A stretch of 64,000 bases of DNA, taken from Mesostigma viride. Its lineage: Eukaryota > Streptophyta > Mesostigmatophyceae > Mesostigmatales > Mesostigmataceae. Every line of letters begins with the position of its first letter. Position 1 is the stretch's first letter. Position numbers and translations under genes: made by a program. Of the stretch, positions 1 through 13,700 are shown piece after piece. Location: the NCBI GenBank assembly GCA_009746045.1, contig RPFO01000579.1, positions 451,160 to 515,159 on the forward strand, read 5' to 3'. Below the pieces are notes generated by a model. It was not told where the DNA came from, did not search any database, and worked only from the letters and a program-made list of their open reading frames with translations.

Positions 1-626
1 TAGGAGGTACCATACGTGATGGTAGTATGTGGTTTGGCCAGTTTTCATGCGGCTTAGATGTATAAAGGGGTGTTAGTGTGGTAAAATGCTGGCTAAAACC
101 TCCCTTAGCTTCGTCACTGGTGACAACCTATGAACGTTAATAACTTGAGCTGTGGTTGTCAGAATGACCTGAAATTTTTGGGGCTGCATGTCCCCCTCTC
201 TCTAGTATTTGAAAATATATAATATTGCAATTGTTAAAGTGTTTATGATTTGATTTTTAAAAAAATTAAAAGTACCTGTTTTGCGGGAACATTAATAACG
301 TGTGCATCCTTGCTTATTTCTCGGTCCCAATTAATTAGGCAGACTTTCTAAAAAGTGGGGGAACTATACGGAAATATATGATTTGGTCGCAATATGGTTG
401 CCCATTGTCCTAGGGAAAATGTGACTAAAATAGCGTCTTTTTCTATTTTTAGCGCGTTACCGGTATATGGTGGGGGCTAGTACCCCCCCCAAGTGGTTGG
501 AAATTTTTTTAAAATCATATTTATGGTCCCCAATCATCACTGGATTTTTATCTCATGCGTAGGTATGGTTTCCAGAAAAGTGCACTTTAGGGGTATCCTG
601 TCCCCTTAATAATCGAAAATTATAAG
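1..626. other. AT-rich stretch without recognised gene
   Basis: Low-complexity AT-rich DNA with short homopolymer runs. I see no convincing exon, RNA gene or repeat copy here. If the minus-strand exons at 0.7-1.0 kb belong to a gene, this stretch would be its downstream intron or 3' side. Confidence 0.4.
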
Positions 627-705
627 TTACGGGAGTATTTGTGGCGGGAAGCACTCTTCCAACGTGCAAGCCCACGCAAGACCCAACACACGTACCACCT
701 TGGTG

Positions 706-1008
706 ATCTCGTGCTGGAGGCCTTCGCCCAGCCCCGATGCCTCCTCGTACACGGTGGCGTGGTACAGCCGTAGGACAAACAGCGCGGTGCCCATGACGGA
801 GAGAGTGAGGATGAACTGCGGGGGACAGGACCCGCACGACACATGAACGTGAGGAGAACCCATTTGACAACAAGTGCCAGACATGCAAGAAAGGGAAAAG
901 TACGCGGTAAGGATCGAGTTGCAGAGCGTCAGCAGTGAGCTCAAATAGGTGCTCCAGTCTATGAGCTCGTAGCACTTCCTGACAGATGAAGCGAATGGGC
1001 CAGACCAC
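706..1008 (-). CDS. possible exon(s) of an unidentified membrane protein
   Basis: The minus strand stays open from about 1343 to 627. Part of it reads like real protein: a segment around KCYELIDWSTYLSSLLTL, then a hydrophobic stretch FILTLSVMGTALFVLRLY followed by HATVYEEASGLGEGLQ. An acceptor-like pyrimidine-AG lies just before each segment (near 979 and 834), and a donor-like AAG-GT follows ITK near 706. The two hydrophobic segments and the Trp/Leu-rich character resemble helices of an ion-channel-like protein such as the polycystin family. The match is weak and I do not claim it. Neither end of the gene is visible, and the intron phases at the first junction do not fit cleanly. It could also be chance open frame in GC-rich DNA. 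Confidence 0.28.
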
Positions 1009-1343
1009 ATAAATGCACGGACAGGACTGGCACGTCTATAAGCTCTGAGAAAATCTCCGCTTCCAAGCCACATGACAGTACAGAAATACTCAGCTCCTCT
1101 TGACGGCCCAAGTCCGTTGCTCATGGGCCTTGGGCTTTTGAAATGGTATGCTACCCAGAAGTGCATGCATGCCTGCTCATCCCGCCCCCCTACTCCCCCC
1201 CTTCCCCCACCCCGCGGCCCCCTCTTGCTCCCCGGCCCTCCGCTCTTGCACCCACGCTTGGCACGTACCCCATGAACCCAACACAGGGTTCCAGGCTGGC
1301 CCCGTCGGGCAATTCTCCATGCAAGTGGCGTTATTCCCACCAC

Positions 1344-3823
1344 TGGTATCCATGGACCGGCACACTGAGACAGCTAGCTACTAACTATTATAGATAGCTG
1401 CATCATCATTAGCTCTAGCGGCAGAGGCAATGGCAGGATATGCAGTGCAAGATGAGGCCAGACAATTCTGTGGCAAAACCCACCCGATTGGCCAGCCTGA
1501 CTCTTCAACAAGGCGATGCTTGTTGGCACCGACCGCAAGGATATACCCTTCGATCCTTCAATATAGCTCAATGTGCTGCTGCACGGCACCCACAACGGGC
1601 GCCGCCTCATCCATTACGGCGAGCTTTGTACTACAATATTAGTGCTAATAATCAAAGTAATTGTAATAAATTAAGTAACAGGCACCCACCACGAGCGCAA
1701 TCCTCGTCCAGAAGGAGGAGCTCCACTGACAGGCAGACCGCAGCATTCTTGGACTAGGCTTCACCAAGCCACGCGGGTCATTAATGACATCCCGGCCTTT
1801 CTGAATTAAGCCCCCGGCAGACAGTTCAACCTTGCTTTTGCTAAATGAGTCAGCAGCTGGAGTTGCCTCTTCATTTCTTCATGATTCCGCTTTATTCAGC
1901 CAAGTGGCGGAGTGCGTGGAGCTGCCGGAGCTCTTGCCAAGCTCAAGACTATAGACTCCGAGGATGCTTCGCTTCGACGTCAGAATCTTGTCATGAAGCA
2001 ATCGAAATCCGTGGTTGCATTTTCCAGTTGGTTTCCGATGGCATGGCAGTTCGCGGCCACCTTGCGTTTCACATTACGACGCAATGAGGACAGATTAGAA
2101 AAACAGATGTGTAAGAAATAATTTTGGTAATCATCAGGATCAGTCCCTACGTCGTGTATATGGTTGCAACGTTTTGCATGCATATTAGTTCAGACTATAA
2201 GCATGTTTTGACAGGGAAGAAACGGGCCAAACGTAGCAGGCTCCTTCTACGTCTAGAGCTTGATGTACTGCTGCAACATGATCCCAAGCCACCCCCCTTT
2301 CAGGGTCCCAACGTGCTCGAGGTTTGCAGGAATGACCAACCAGCAGTAACTATGGGGTTACATTGCGAAGCCGTAGTGTTGATCAGGCAACCGGCCCTTA
2401 TCCAACGTTAATAACCTCAAGAATCTAGAATAATACTTAGTTTACTAGGCAACGCGCGCTATCAACTATTGGTCGTCAGCCATCCATTCATTTACCTTTA
2501 TTAATTAATGACATCTATCTATAGCTTTCAATGAATGGCTCCGGATCCCACGTTTTGCACGTGGCCGCGGGAGCCTTGTGCATATGCATGCCGTGATTCG
2601 TCATGATCAGGGCCCGCGCCGGCTACAGGATCACCACAGCCGCGGGTTTCTACGTGCACTTGCACTTTCCCGGAATCAGCAGTGGAACTCGCTAGTCGCG
2701 ACGTTTACACCACGCGATCATGAACGCTTTTCCATGGTGCTGAATTGACAAGCGGACCTAGCCAATATGTTTTTTTTTTCGGTGGCAAGGCACGCATGGG
2801 AAGTCTGACAAGCGGGACGGCTGACAACCGATCCGAACTTCTTTTTTTCAGTTTGTCAGCCCCTATGTTGCATCAGTCAACTCCACTCCATGCTCAATGT
2901 AGAGGCCGCGGGCCGAAGTGTGTTGTAATCTGTTACTGTCTGGTACGCTGATGGAACGTTTTCGCTGGCAAAAGAGTGCCCGACTGCCCGTCCCGCGTCA
3001 GCCTGCAAAAGTCTGGCAAGCTTATCCTGCGCTGCATCCGCCGTATCGTGCTCGGGAAGAACCTTCTACTGCTGACAGATCCAACTGTATGGATAATTTG
3101 CTGACATACACTCTGGCCACTCTAGCAATGACCAGTCATTTGACTGGCGTAGAGCCAACTGACTGACTGACTGACTGACTGACTGGCCCCTCGAGGTCTC
3201 GACTGAGCCAAGTGTACAGTAGCTTGTGCCACTGGACCCGAGCTGGGACCAGCGCTTTGTGGTCACGACTCAAGAGGGCCGACTTGTAGTCACGAGGGCC
3301 GCCCACTCGTTGAGTTGAGTTTACTCGGGGGCCGCCAACTCAACAACTCGGGACAGTAGGCATTTTTGTTCAGTTCAGCAGATCGGCGTGTTCAGTTCAG
3401 TTGATTACAGCATTTTCGCAAAATCTTTTAGATTTATATTTCGTTGGACATGAACCCTCGTAAAATCAGGCGTTGAGTTGAGTTGAGTTTTAAAAAAATC
3501 AGGCGTTGTCAGCACTCGAAAAATGAGGCATGGCCGAGCTGCATTAGGGATTTGCTGATACAGTGATACTCATGTCGCAAATAAACCCACTTACCCGAAA
3601 AAATCAGGCATGGCCGAGCTTACATTCAGCCTACGGCACTCGATGTGTTCGTGGCGTGGGATACAACTAACTAACAAAATAACGGCACTCGACGACGGCA
3701 TCGTCTCCGAAGTAAGTATTAGCCTATAGTAGCTCACAACGTGACGACGGACTTCACGCATCCCCGTGACTTTGACCACATATCAGCTGCTGATGCCCGA
3801 TGGTCTTTACAAGTAGGGAAGAG
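1344..3823. other. unassigned intergenic DNA with simple repeats
   Basis: No convincing coding exon was found on either strand. Visible structures are a short (GACT)n run near 3163-3185 and several reiterations of a TTGAGTTGAGTT motif between about 3310 and 3500. A segment near 2281-2380 shares short stretches (CCCCTTTCAGGG and TTGCGAAGCCGTAG) with 9265-9335 inside the PDE gene, so it is probably a dispersed repeat. Confidence 0.4.
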
Positions 3824-4127
3824 ATATGGGTTGGCCGCAGCAGTTGATTGGGCTGCGCCAACGAGGCAATAGGTTGTAGGCGTTACTGGCCCGATTTCCG
3901 CAGTTGTTGTTGTTGATTCCCACGCCGCGATGGGCAGCAGTACGTTTGCAAAGCAGTACATAAGTTCCGCTATAGATTCTCTGCTGCCATATATGGGTTG
4001 GCCGCAGCAGTTGATTGGGCTGCGCCAACGAGGCAATAGGTTATAGGCGTTACTGGCCCGATTTCCGCAGTTGTTGTTGTTGATTCCCACGCCGCGTATG
4101 GGCAGCAGTACGTTTGCAAAGCAGTAC
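3824..4127. repeat. 136-bp direct tandem duplication, 167-bp period
   Basis: The block 3824-3959 recurs almost identically at 3991-4127. Each copy contains a GTTGTTGTTGTTGATTCCC stretch and a GGGCAGCAGTACG motif. Related pieces, including the TCCGCGGCGTGGGA/(AAC)n arrangement and CTCTGCTGCCCATGTG, recur in reverse orientation at about 40,540-40,810 inside the CACTA element. This is therefore part of a dispersed repeat family rather than a unique local duplication. Confidence 0.8.
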
Positions 4128-4743
4128 TGTATAGAATCTCTGCTGCCCATGTGCCGCGTGACACCAGGCAGCCGAACACAACGAAGTCTCCTGTACAGTG
4201 CCCAGCAAGTTTTTTTTCATGGATTCTCGCCTCTGACCGCTTTTTTTTTTTTCGTCGATCAGCCGGATGCGTGTGAGAGTCGGACTTCGACTGACGCCCT
4301 TGACGTAGCGACCATCCGCACGCGCATATTATTCTGACGCGCATATTATATTTTATACTCGGCTACACCCGAAATTGCCAAGTTTTTGTCTACATTTTAT
4401 GTAACTTACCAGCTACCGACGACGTGCAGCTGCAAGCTCATGATATACATTGTATATTTCAAGGAGACAACCAGCGCAGGCCATAATATATAGGCCATAC
4501 AATCATCCATAGTTAATTGGCTGGTGCGGCCCGTATGACGTCGACGAAAGGCTGGCCTAATTACGTTTGATTTTACGTAATTCTTGCGGCTCATTATCGT
4601 GCTGTATATATCGGTGGCGACGCTCTACGCGTACTATTTGCCACGGCAACAGCTTTTCACTGTCGACGACGGAGCCGTTAAGTACAGCTACGCGTATACA
4701 CATGTAATTCGGCTGCATATATGTTGGCCGATTAAACACGTAA
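4128..4743 (+). other. upstream flank of the PDE gene
   Basis: AT-rich flank preceding the PDE start codon. An in-frame TAA (4741-4743) sits directly before the ATG, which fixes 4744 as the first Met of that frame. I see no recognisable TATA box at a clear distance and make no promoter call. Confidence 0.4.
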
Positions 4744-7700
4744 ATGGAGCGACTCGAGCCTTCGACCCCGCGGCCGGGCTCATTCTTTCCTTTAAAGAAC
4801 GTCAATAGTCGGCAGAGCTCTACCGACGTGGTGGATTATGCAGAGAAAGATAATGGCAGGCCGAAAAGATGGGCGGGGCTATCGCATGGATTCATCTCCC
4901 ACCGGTTGGTTGTGCTGAGAGCACGTCTCGTGCTTCTTTTGCTTATATCGGCGGTTATCATGCTTACGGCAGCTCTGACGTGGAAAATTGCCATAGATGC
5001 TACCAACGACTCCTTTAACGGCATGTCAGCCCAGCTGCGAGAAGATATCACCTTAGGCGCGGTCAATGAACTCAAGGTATGCAAAGTAGTATTATAGCTC
5101 TGTGTGTGTGTTTTTTGTGGCCTCTCAGTGTGTTTTCTGTGGCCGTTTTGAGTCGCTGTAAGAATCTGATTTAGTAGTATCAATGAAGGATGCCGAACCT
5201 GAAAACAACAGGGATAGCAAGTACTAATGGTCACATTGAGTTTCGTATAGGTTGTAGTGCTAGGTTCCATATATTTATGGCGTTCCTTTGTTCACCTCAT
5301 CAGCCTTGCCCACCCCTTCCCCAGCTTTCCTATCTCTCAAAGCCGGGATTTTGAAAGCTGGCCCTTTTAGATTTTTCCGTGCATGCATAGATATTTTAAT
5401 TAAAGTCGCTACCATGCAAGGTATTGCGCATGAAGAGCGGATTTTCCTTGTGCAGTATTGACTTGCAAAAATCTTTTTGATGCCAAAACGTAGCATGAAG
5501 CCTGCATTTGCTAGCGCTTCGACTCTTTTTGTCACCAGCAAGGCAGATGAAATCGCTTAGATGGCGTGCTGAAAGAGAGTTTAAGAGAGGTTCAGCTTAA
5601 TATTACCTGCAAGAAAACACATTTTTCCGCATGCAGGTTGCCCTAGTTGCCCCTTGCAACCCCCCCCTATCCTTATTAGTTCTCACCAATGATGCTCCTG
5701 ACCGAAATTTGTCTTGGTTTTATGTTATTCACTCTTTGACCTTCGCCTGTGCCTGTCTTGTGGGCAGTGAATCAAAGTGTCATTCACTGTTTAACGCTCT
5801 TCTTCTAAGTCTACTTAGTTTTGTCACTTTGCGTAATCAGTATCAATGATCTTAGTTTCTTCTTTTAACTCTTGCTGATAGACCGTTCACTCATTTTGCA
5901 TCTTTGATACATAATATTCCCCAGGGTTAAGCGCTTCAAGTCGATTTCAAATAGTAGTAACTACATTTCCTTGCATGGTCATGAGAGATGAGAGCTAGGT
6001 GATTTCCCAGTAATCTTCGTTCTTTCCTCCAGGGACTTCAGGTGCATGTAAATTGTGATGATGGTTGATGTAGTGTTCCATGTTTGGCCTTGTTTTGGCG
6101 GCCATGTTGATTGAAAGACTTTGGCTGTACTATAACTTTATAAGGAAGTCTTCTTCCCTGACCACCATGATCTTATTATTAGGTTGTAATGTCATCAACA
6201 AATTTGTGCATTGCATTATTCATCTTCTTGACATGGTTTAATTTTTTCCCAAAAGTTTCTATAACCAAAAACGAACTCTCATCTTCATGGATGCCAATTC
6301 TGATATACCTCTTACCATACTCTTCTTTCTCGTTTGAATCAATGTTCTGTTTTTCACCACATGTTTCTAGATTGCCTACTTATCTGCCAGCTGTCCTTGG
6401 ATGAGTTTTAGTTTTAGTGTTATAACGGAGAAACGGCTTCTACGTTCGATTTCTGCTTTCTAACCTGTTCCTCATCAGTCAACATATGTTTGAAAATTTA
6501 AAATCAGCTTTCATCCTGATACGATTCTCACCCTATCTTCTTGCCGATTGCACGTATTTGCGTTTCGTTCCTTGGGAGACCTTCATCTCTTCACACAGGG
6601 TATGCTCAACAGCTTCCTGCAGGCCATGAACAGCATGCGCCTTGCACTGCAAGCCCCCAATCTGGCGGGCCAGATGCCCGTATTTGACCGCGAGGAGCTT
6701 TCAGGCCCCGTCCTCACCGCCATGTGGAGTGTGTTCTCATCCTACCAGGACATCACGGCGACTAGCGTTATTTCAGCGCAAAACCTGATTGCAGCATACC
6801 GGCGAAATGGGCCCGAGGGGACCCTTCTAGAAAGTCCCATCGGCGTCGGCGTTCCCCCGCCAAGCAATGACACCTTGAATGCAATATACATGTATGTGCC
6901 AAATGCCACGACGGGGCTGCCTTTGTTGGACGGCAAGATGGGCAAGTTCTGCCTAGTGGACAGGTGCCCGGCCCCGCTGAATCGGTCGGTGTATGTCCAG
7001 CCATTCCCCCAACCCTTGAACCACCCAGGCTTCCTGATGGGAAAAGACCTCCCGGATAAGAAGCTCCTCTGGACCGCAAACATTGGTGGGTGAATTTGAT
7101 GTAGGCGTGCGTGCATGGCTGTAATGCATGGGGTTGTCCTTTTCACGTACATACACTGGGAGAAGGGAAGCATGTTTGGCACCGCAGATGTTTGTCATCT
7201 CCATGATGTTGGTGACATGTTGATTTTTGGAAGTTCATCTGCGCATTGTTTTCTCACGATAGCCCATTATGGTCAAGTGAGTTTGATTGTGAGGATGGGT
7301 TGCACTTGCTCCTACTGTTGAGTCAATGAGTGACAAATCCTCATAATGCCAGCTAGGGACTCAGCTTGAAGTGTAGACGTTGTAGTTTGCTAAAGGTTGT
7401 CCTTGCGCTTCTGTTCAGTTAATTATCTATGGAATCCTGTCCCATTCTTGTATCATCTGTAGTCATGTGACCAGAATAGAATGCTGATCAACCATGCAGA
7501 CATGCTGAATCGTATAATAAGGCCATAACCAAAGTGGGGGTTTGGTAGGGGGAGGTGAAGCGGCCAGCTAGTGGCTGCGAGTTGTTTGTTTGCTTAATGC
7601 CGTCAGGTGGATGTTGTTGGACGGTCGGCCATTGTCACCCGGCAGTTATGACAAAGTGGATGTATGGATAACTTTTTTTCCCCACAACTAGGACTGCCCT

Positions 7701-10700
7701 GCAGTAAAACTGGCTTGGCTTGTTGTATGTGTAATGTGCTCACGATGCTTTGCTGCCAGAAATTTGCTCGTTATAGTTGCCCGTGTGCACCACCTGTTGT
7801 GCAATGTGCCCTTTACTCTATTTTTCTGTTGTGGAACTTGTAAGGGTGAAGAATGCCGTCAACGGGCAGAATATCGCAGTACTTTCGCCAAGCGGCCATT
7901 TTCTATCTGTATGTACTATGTGTGGAGAGTAACTACGTTGATGCTGTTATACCTTCCGTTTTCTAATCAAGGCCACATCTCTTGATTGCTCTCCTTTGCC
8001 GTTACCACGGGCGCCGGGTGACCTGTGCATCAATGTGTGCTTGCACCCTGTAAATTGTACATTGCAGATGGCGGCATGCAACCGTACCTCTTTGTTGCAA
8101 GTGCGATAAAAGACGCACAAGGCAAGACGGCGGCGGTGGCCTTCTTTACCGCCAGCTCTTCCCGCCTACAGCCCATTCTGCAGTCGACGAGCCTGGTCCA
8201 ACATTACGGCGGCCGCATGCTGATTACTGTCGGCAAGAACTTGAACATGCTGACAGCCTCCACAGGGACTTTGTTTTTGGCGCCAGCTGTTCTGGGTGGC
8301 AACCCCCGCTTCATATCTGCGACCAACTCCTCAGACGACATCATCCGTGCGGCCGCTACGTGAGTTCCAGCCCATCTTCCATGCTTTGCTACGTGCGTTC
8401 CAGATCTTGTTTTCCTATTTCACACACATATGCAGCTTGCATGCAGCGGCCTGTGGAGGCAGCGTCCCTGAGGCAGTGTCCTGGACAGTCCTCAGTGGGC
8501 CCGTCGGTTGTGCGCTGTACAGTAAGTATAATACTGCTAGGCATAACTGCCTATGTGATTTGTTCTGGTAGATGATTATAAGTGTACGTACATGCCTTTC
8601 TTCTGCTCTGGCGGCTCAGTGTCTTCCTGCTGTGCCTCCCTTCTGCTCTGCCTATCTTCTTTTGTTCTTCGATCCCTCATCCTGCCCCACCATCCCGTGA
8701 TATCTGATATCTTAGAGAGGTGATAGCTTTATTATTATTACCAATCAGATTATGTGTGTTTGGTCGGTCATCGGTTACCTGCTGGTTCTACGATGATGCC
8801 GATCGATTTTTCTAGATATACATTATAATTCTTAACTGTATGTTTGTATGCCATAACGCGTTCCCACGTACTAATCATCTTACTTGTGTGGCCATATGTA
8901 CTTTCCCCCCCACTTTCTACCGCATTTTATTTTGCCTTAGTAGTTGCTCCCTTTCAGAATACCACTGTTTGGATTGCCGGGTACTGTCTTATGGGCAAGT
9001 AGTCATGGGTGCGAGGGGCATGGTTTGGGATACGTGTATCAAGCTAGTAATGTCAGTGTAGACTTAGTCTCCTGCTTCCTAGTTTAGTGTATCTTCTGAC
9101 GTGACGTCATTTAACGATTACAACCTTTTGCATTCTAGTGGCTCAATAAAATTTTGGACACAGGGAGGTTGATAAATTTCAAAAGAGGTAGAAGCACTAA
9201 GGATGTCTTGATGAAGGGCAAAATGTAGGTAGTGTCATCCAAGCCAACTTTTTCCTAATCCAACCCCCTTTCAGGGCCCCAGAAGCACCTGACAGGGTCC
9301 CAGGATACTAAAAAGGGGTTGCCTTGCGAAGCCGTAGGTCGCAATGGAAGCAGTAGACATCTGATTGAAGCTTGCCCCACTGCATGTATGTAGCAGCAGG
9401 CAAGAAATAAAGCCATATGTAACTGGAGTTACGTCCCGATCGGAATGTCAAAATATGGCCCAAGTAGCGATTCCTGGAAACTTGCGAGTAAAATGGACGG
9501 TATTGCTTCCTGCGGTGCTGGCCTGGGCGGCTGTCGTGTGTCTGCCTGTGTGATGTCGATCTGGCTTTTCCTGCAGCCACCTGAATGACACGTATGCCAG
9601 CAGCATCTTCCTGGAGCACATCAAGGACATCATTTGGGTGCACGGTCACGGCCTGTACTACGTCAACAGTATCCCGATGCAGCATGAGGGGCTGCAGCTG
9701 GTCGTGATCCTGGTGGTGCCGAGGGAGAGCGTTCGTGGCGAGATTGATCACTCTTACCGCAAGGGGCTGCTGATAGCCATGGGGATCGCGATGGCACTTT
9801 TTGTGGTGGGCGGCCTGATCATGTGCCTGTCCACCATCTCTTTGAGCCAGTTCCTGGCACTTCAAGGGAAAAAGCTTGACCATGCGGCCGCAGCCAATGA
9901 GGTTTGTGGACTACATTTCCATTTCCATGTCTGTCCTTGATGCCATGTTCGCAGTGGTACGTTTGTGATGACTACGATTTAATAGTATACTTTTACCTTA
10001 CAAGCTACTTTTACCCATAGTGATGGCCACCGCCATGGCTCATTTTTCTCTGTCGCCCCACCCCCCCTTTCGGTTTCAAGCATGATTGTTTCATGTAAGC
10101 TGTATTGCAATTTCGTTTCTTGGCCATTCCCAGTCCCACTCCCACTCTCACTCCCACTCCCACTCCCACTCCCACTCCCACTCCCACTCCCACTCCCACT
10201 CCCACTCCCACTCCCACTCCCACTCCCACTCCCCTTCCCACTCCCACTCCCACTCCCCTTCCCACTCACACTCCCCTTCCCACTCACACTCCCCTTCCCA
10301 CTCACACTCACACTCACACTCACACTCCCCTTCCCACTCACACTCACACTCACACTCACACTCACACTCACACTCACACTCACACTCACACTCACACTCA
10401 CACTCACACTCACTCACACTCACACTCACACTCACACTCACACTCACACTCACACTCACACTCACACTCACACTCACACTCACACTCACACTCACACTCA
10501 CACTCACACTCACACTCACACTCACACTCACACTCACACTCACACTCACACTCACACTCACACTCACACTCACACTCACACTCACACTCACACTCACACT
10601 CACACTCACACTCACACTCGCCCTCGCCCTCGCCCTCGCCCTCGCCCTCGCCCTCGCCCTCGCCCTCGCCCTCGCCCTCGCCCTCGCCCTCGCCCTCGCC

Positions 10701-13700
10701 CTCGCCCTCGCCCTCGCCCTCGCCCTCGCCCTCGCCCTCGCCCTCGCCCTCGCCCTCGCCCTCGCCCTCGCCCTCGCCCTCGCCCTCGCCCTCGCCTCGC
10801 CCCGCCCCGCCCCCGCCCCGCCCCCGCCCCGCCCTCGCCCCCCCCCTCCCCCTCCCCTCCCCCTCCCCCTCCCCCTCCCCTCCCCCTCCCCTCCCCTCCC
10901 CCCCCTCCCCTCCCCCTCCCCCCCTCCCCTCCCTCCCCCCCTCCCCCTCCCCTCCCCCTCCCCCTCCCTCCCCCTCCCTCCCCCTCCCCCTCCCCCTCCC
11001 CCCCCTCCCCCTCCCCCTCCCTCCCCTCCCCCTCCCCCCCTCCCCCTCCCCCTCCCCTCCCCCTCCCCTCCCCCTCCCCCTCTCCCTCTCCCACTCCCTC
11101 GTTCCCTTCCCACGTTCCCGTTCTCATGTTGCCGGTCCCACAGTCCCAGTCTTGCGTTCCCGGAGTAAGAGAAATGGATATAAAATTGAAGTTAAAATGG
11201 AAAACGCCGTGGAAATCGAAATAAGGCCGGCTCTACACGAAAAGTTGGGAGACCCCAAACCCAAAGAACAAAGCTTGGTCGGCGCGGGTCAGCGCATGGA
11301 ATCCTGTAGAATCTGGCAGCGAGGTACGGATAACGCTCGGATTCGAGTTTTCCCTTTGTCTCGATAACCGATTTTCGTGAGGTGTCGTGTTGTTGACCCC
11401 GTGTCCAGGATGTCGGATGTCCGACGTGTCTAACGCACGTTAACTTTCCTTTTTGGGTTTGGGGGGGGAAACCAAGTTTCTTGGCGAGACCTCACCAAGA
11501 AACTTGAACCCATAAAAAGCGGGCCGAAAAGGAAAGTTTGGTGTGCGTCGAAAAGACGATTCCAGGTATCAGGAATCTCTGCTTACAGGTTTTGACGGAC
11601 GATTTCCCGATTCCCCCGCCGACCCTCGAATCTTCATCTCGGCCCGCACGAACTTTCACTTTTACCCCCCCCCAACTTTCCATGTAGAGCGGGCCTAAAA
11701 AGAGAGATGGAGATGGAAATGGAAATGAAATTGGAGAAGATGGAAATGAAAACGGACGTTAAGATAATAATAAAAATAAATATGGAACTGGGGAAAGAAG
11801 TGGAAACCAGGTAACAAAGATGGAACCATATATAAGGTTCCTGGTTGTCTCTTTGATAAGAAGGGGGATGCGGATGCGGATGCGGATGCGGATGCGGATG
11901 CGGATGCGGATGCGGATGCGGATGCGGATGCGGATGCGGATGCGGATGCGGATGCGGATGCGGATGCGGATGCGGATGCGGATGCGGATGGGGATGGGGA
12001 TGGGGATGGGGATGGGGATGGGGATGGGGATGGGGATGGGGATGGGGATGGGGATGGGGATGGGGATGGGGATGGGGATGGGGATGGGGATGGGGATGGG
12101 GATGGGGATGGGGATGGGGATGGGGATGGGGATGGGGATGGGGATGGGGACGGATGGGGATGGATGGGGATGGATGGGGATGGATGGGGATGGGGATGGG
12201 GATGGGGATTTTTTATATTTCTTGGCGTCTTCCCTTTTTCCTTCTTATATATCTTTTCCGCCTTGGACTTCTCTTTTTCTTTGCTTGGTGTTTTTAATGG
12301 TAGTGTTTCCATGTATGCATTCCGTTTCACCTTTTCACAGCTGTTCGTATGTCTGAGGCTGCCGTTTTTTCAATTTTTTTCCTTTTCCTTGTCTAATTTC
12401 CTATGTAAACAAAAGATCAACTACTGTATTTAAGTCACATCGGCTGCGCATCTTATGTGCCTTCTGACTCCATGATCGACTCCCACGCTGGACACTGCCG
12501 CAGGCGCTGGCGCAGCGGCTTGCAATACTCACGTCCGACACATCCCTCGAGTCGCCCGCGTGGCCACGCGTGGACATGGGCACACCCCTGGAGAAACTGA
12601 CAATCATTTTCAAGAGCCTGCGCAGGGGCCACCTCATGACGCAGGCGCAGATAGATGAGATCCACGAGCTGCTCTCGTCCGAGGACCTCCACCGCCCTGA
12701 GTTCCTGGCCTCACTAAACAGAACACAGCACGCGCGTGAGCAGGGTCACCGAGGAGTCCCAGGGGCGATCGATACCCAGACGGGCCAGTGGATTGAAATC
12801 ATGGCCACCGGTCGACGCATGAGTATCGGCCTTGAGAGGGCTGGCAGCATGCAAACAGGAATGCGGGGGGTCGGTTCTGCAATCGGCCACCCGCCACCGC
12901 GCTCGAGAAGAAACAGCAGCTTTGAGGCCTCAAGAACAGACAGCTTGGAGGCCTCCAGCCACGGAGACTCTGTTGGCCGCTCATACCTAGCCAGCACCCA
13001 CAGCTGCGATGTCACGGTCACGGAACGGACCGCCAGCTCTGGCAGGTATGTGGCCGATGCCGGCACCCCGGTGATGTCCCAAATCATACCCGCCATGGGC
13101 CTCCAAAAGGCGTGCCAGTGCCAGCTGGGCGCCTTGCCAGCTCTGTCCATGCGAGGGGACGGCGAGTTCCTCGATGGCGGGAGTGCCAAGTCGTTGCGTC
13201 TTCTGTCGCAGCCGGCCCCGTGCATAGAGGACCAAGCGGTGGGCCAGCTGCAAAGCATCGCTGCACTGGCGGTGCTGCCCACTTGGGGGGGCACACCTGG
13301 CCACATCCCTGCAGAGGGGGCCATGGCCCTCCTGATGTCGCCGGATGGGTCGACTCTTGCCGTAACGAAGCTAGATGGCAATGGCAAGGGCCAGCACGGC
13401 TTGGAGGCGGTTATTGCCGCCGAGCGTCTGAAAGCGCAGGTGAAGCTGTTGCGCGAGGTGGGGGGCTGGGGCTTTGACACGCTCGCGCTGCAGAAAGTGG
13501 CGCCGGACCGCGTGGTGCCGCTCGTGGGATTTGTGCTGTTTACCAAGATGGGGCTGATCGACAAGTTCAGCATTAATGAGAACAAGCTGGCCAACTTCTT
13601 GCACCAGATCGGCAGGTGAGCCCAGTACCATGCACAAGCGTTTTTATACTGTGGATGTCACTATACTACATAACAGCGTGTTGGCAAAGTCACGATTCCC

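Noticed and set aside
10082-11367. Long open frames of 320-420 codons on both strands
   Set aside because: They are produced by a 6-bp repeat, which keeps all frames open; composition is purely two-residue repeats.
11695-12356. Open frames rich in Met-Arg, Met-Gly or Ser-Pro
   Set aside because: Same artefact from the (GATGNG)n array.
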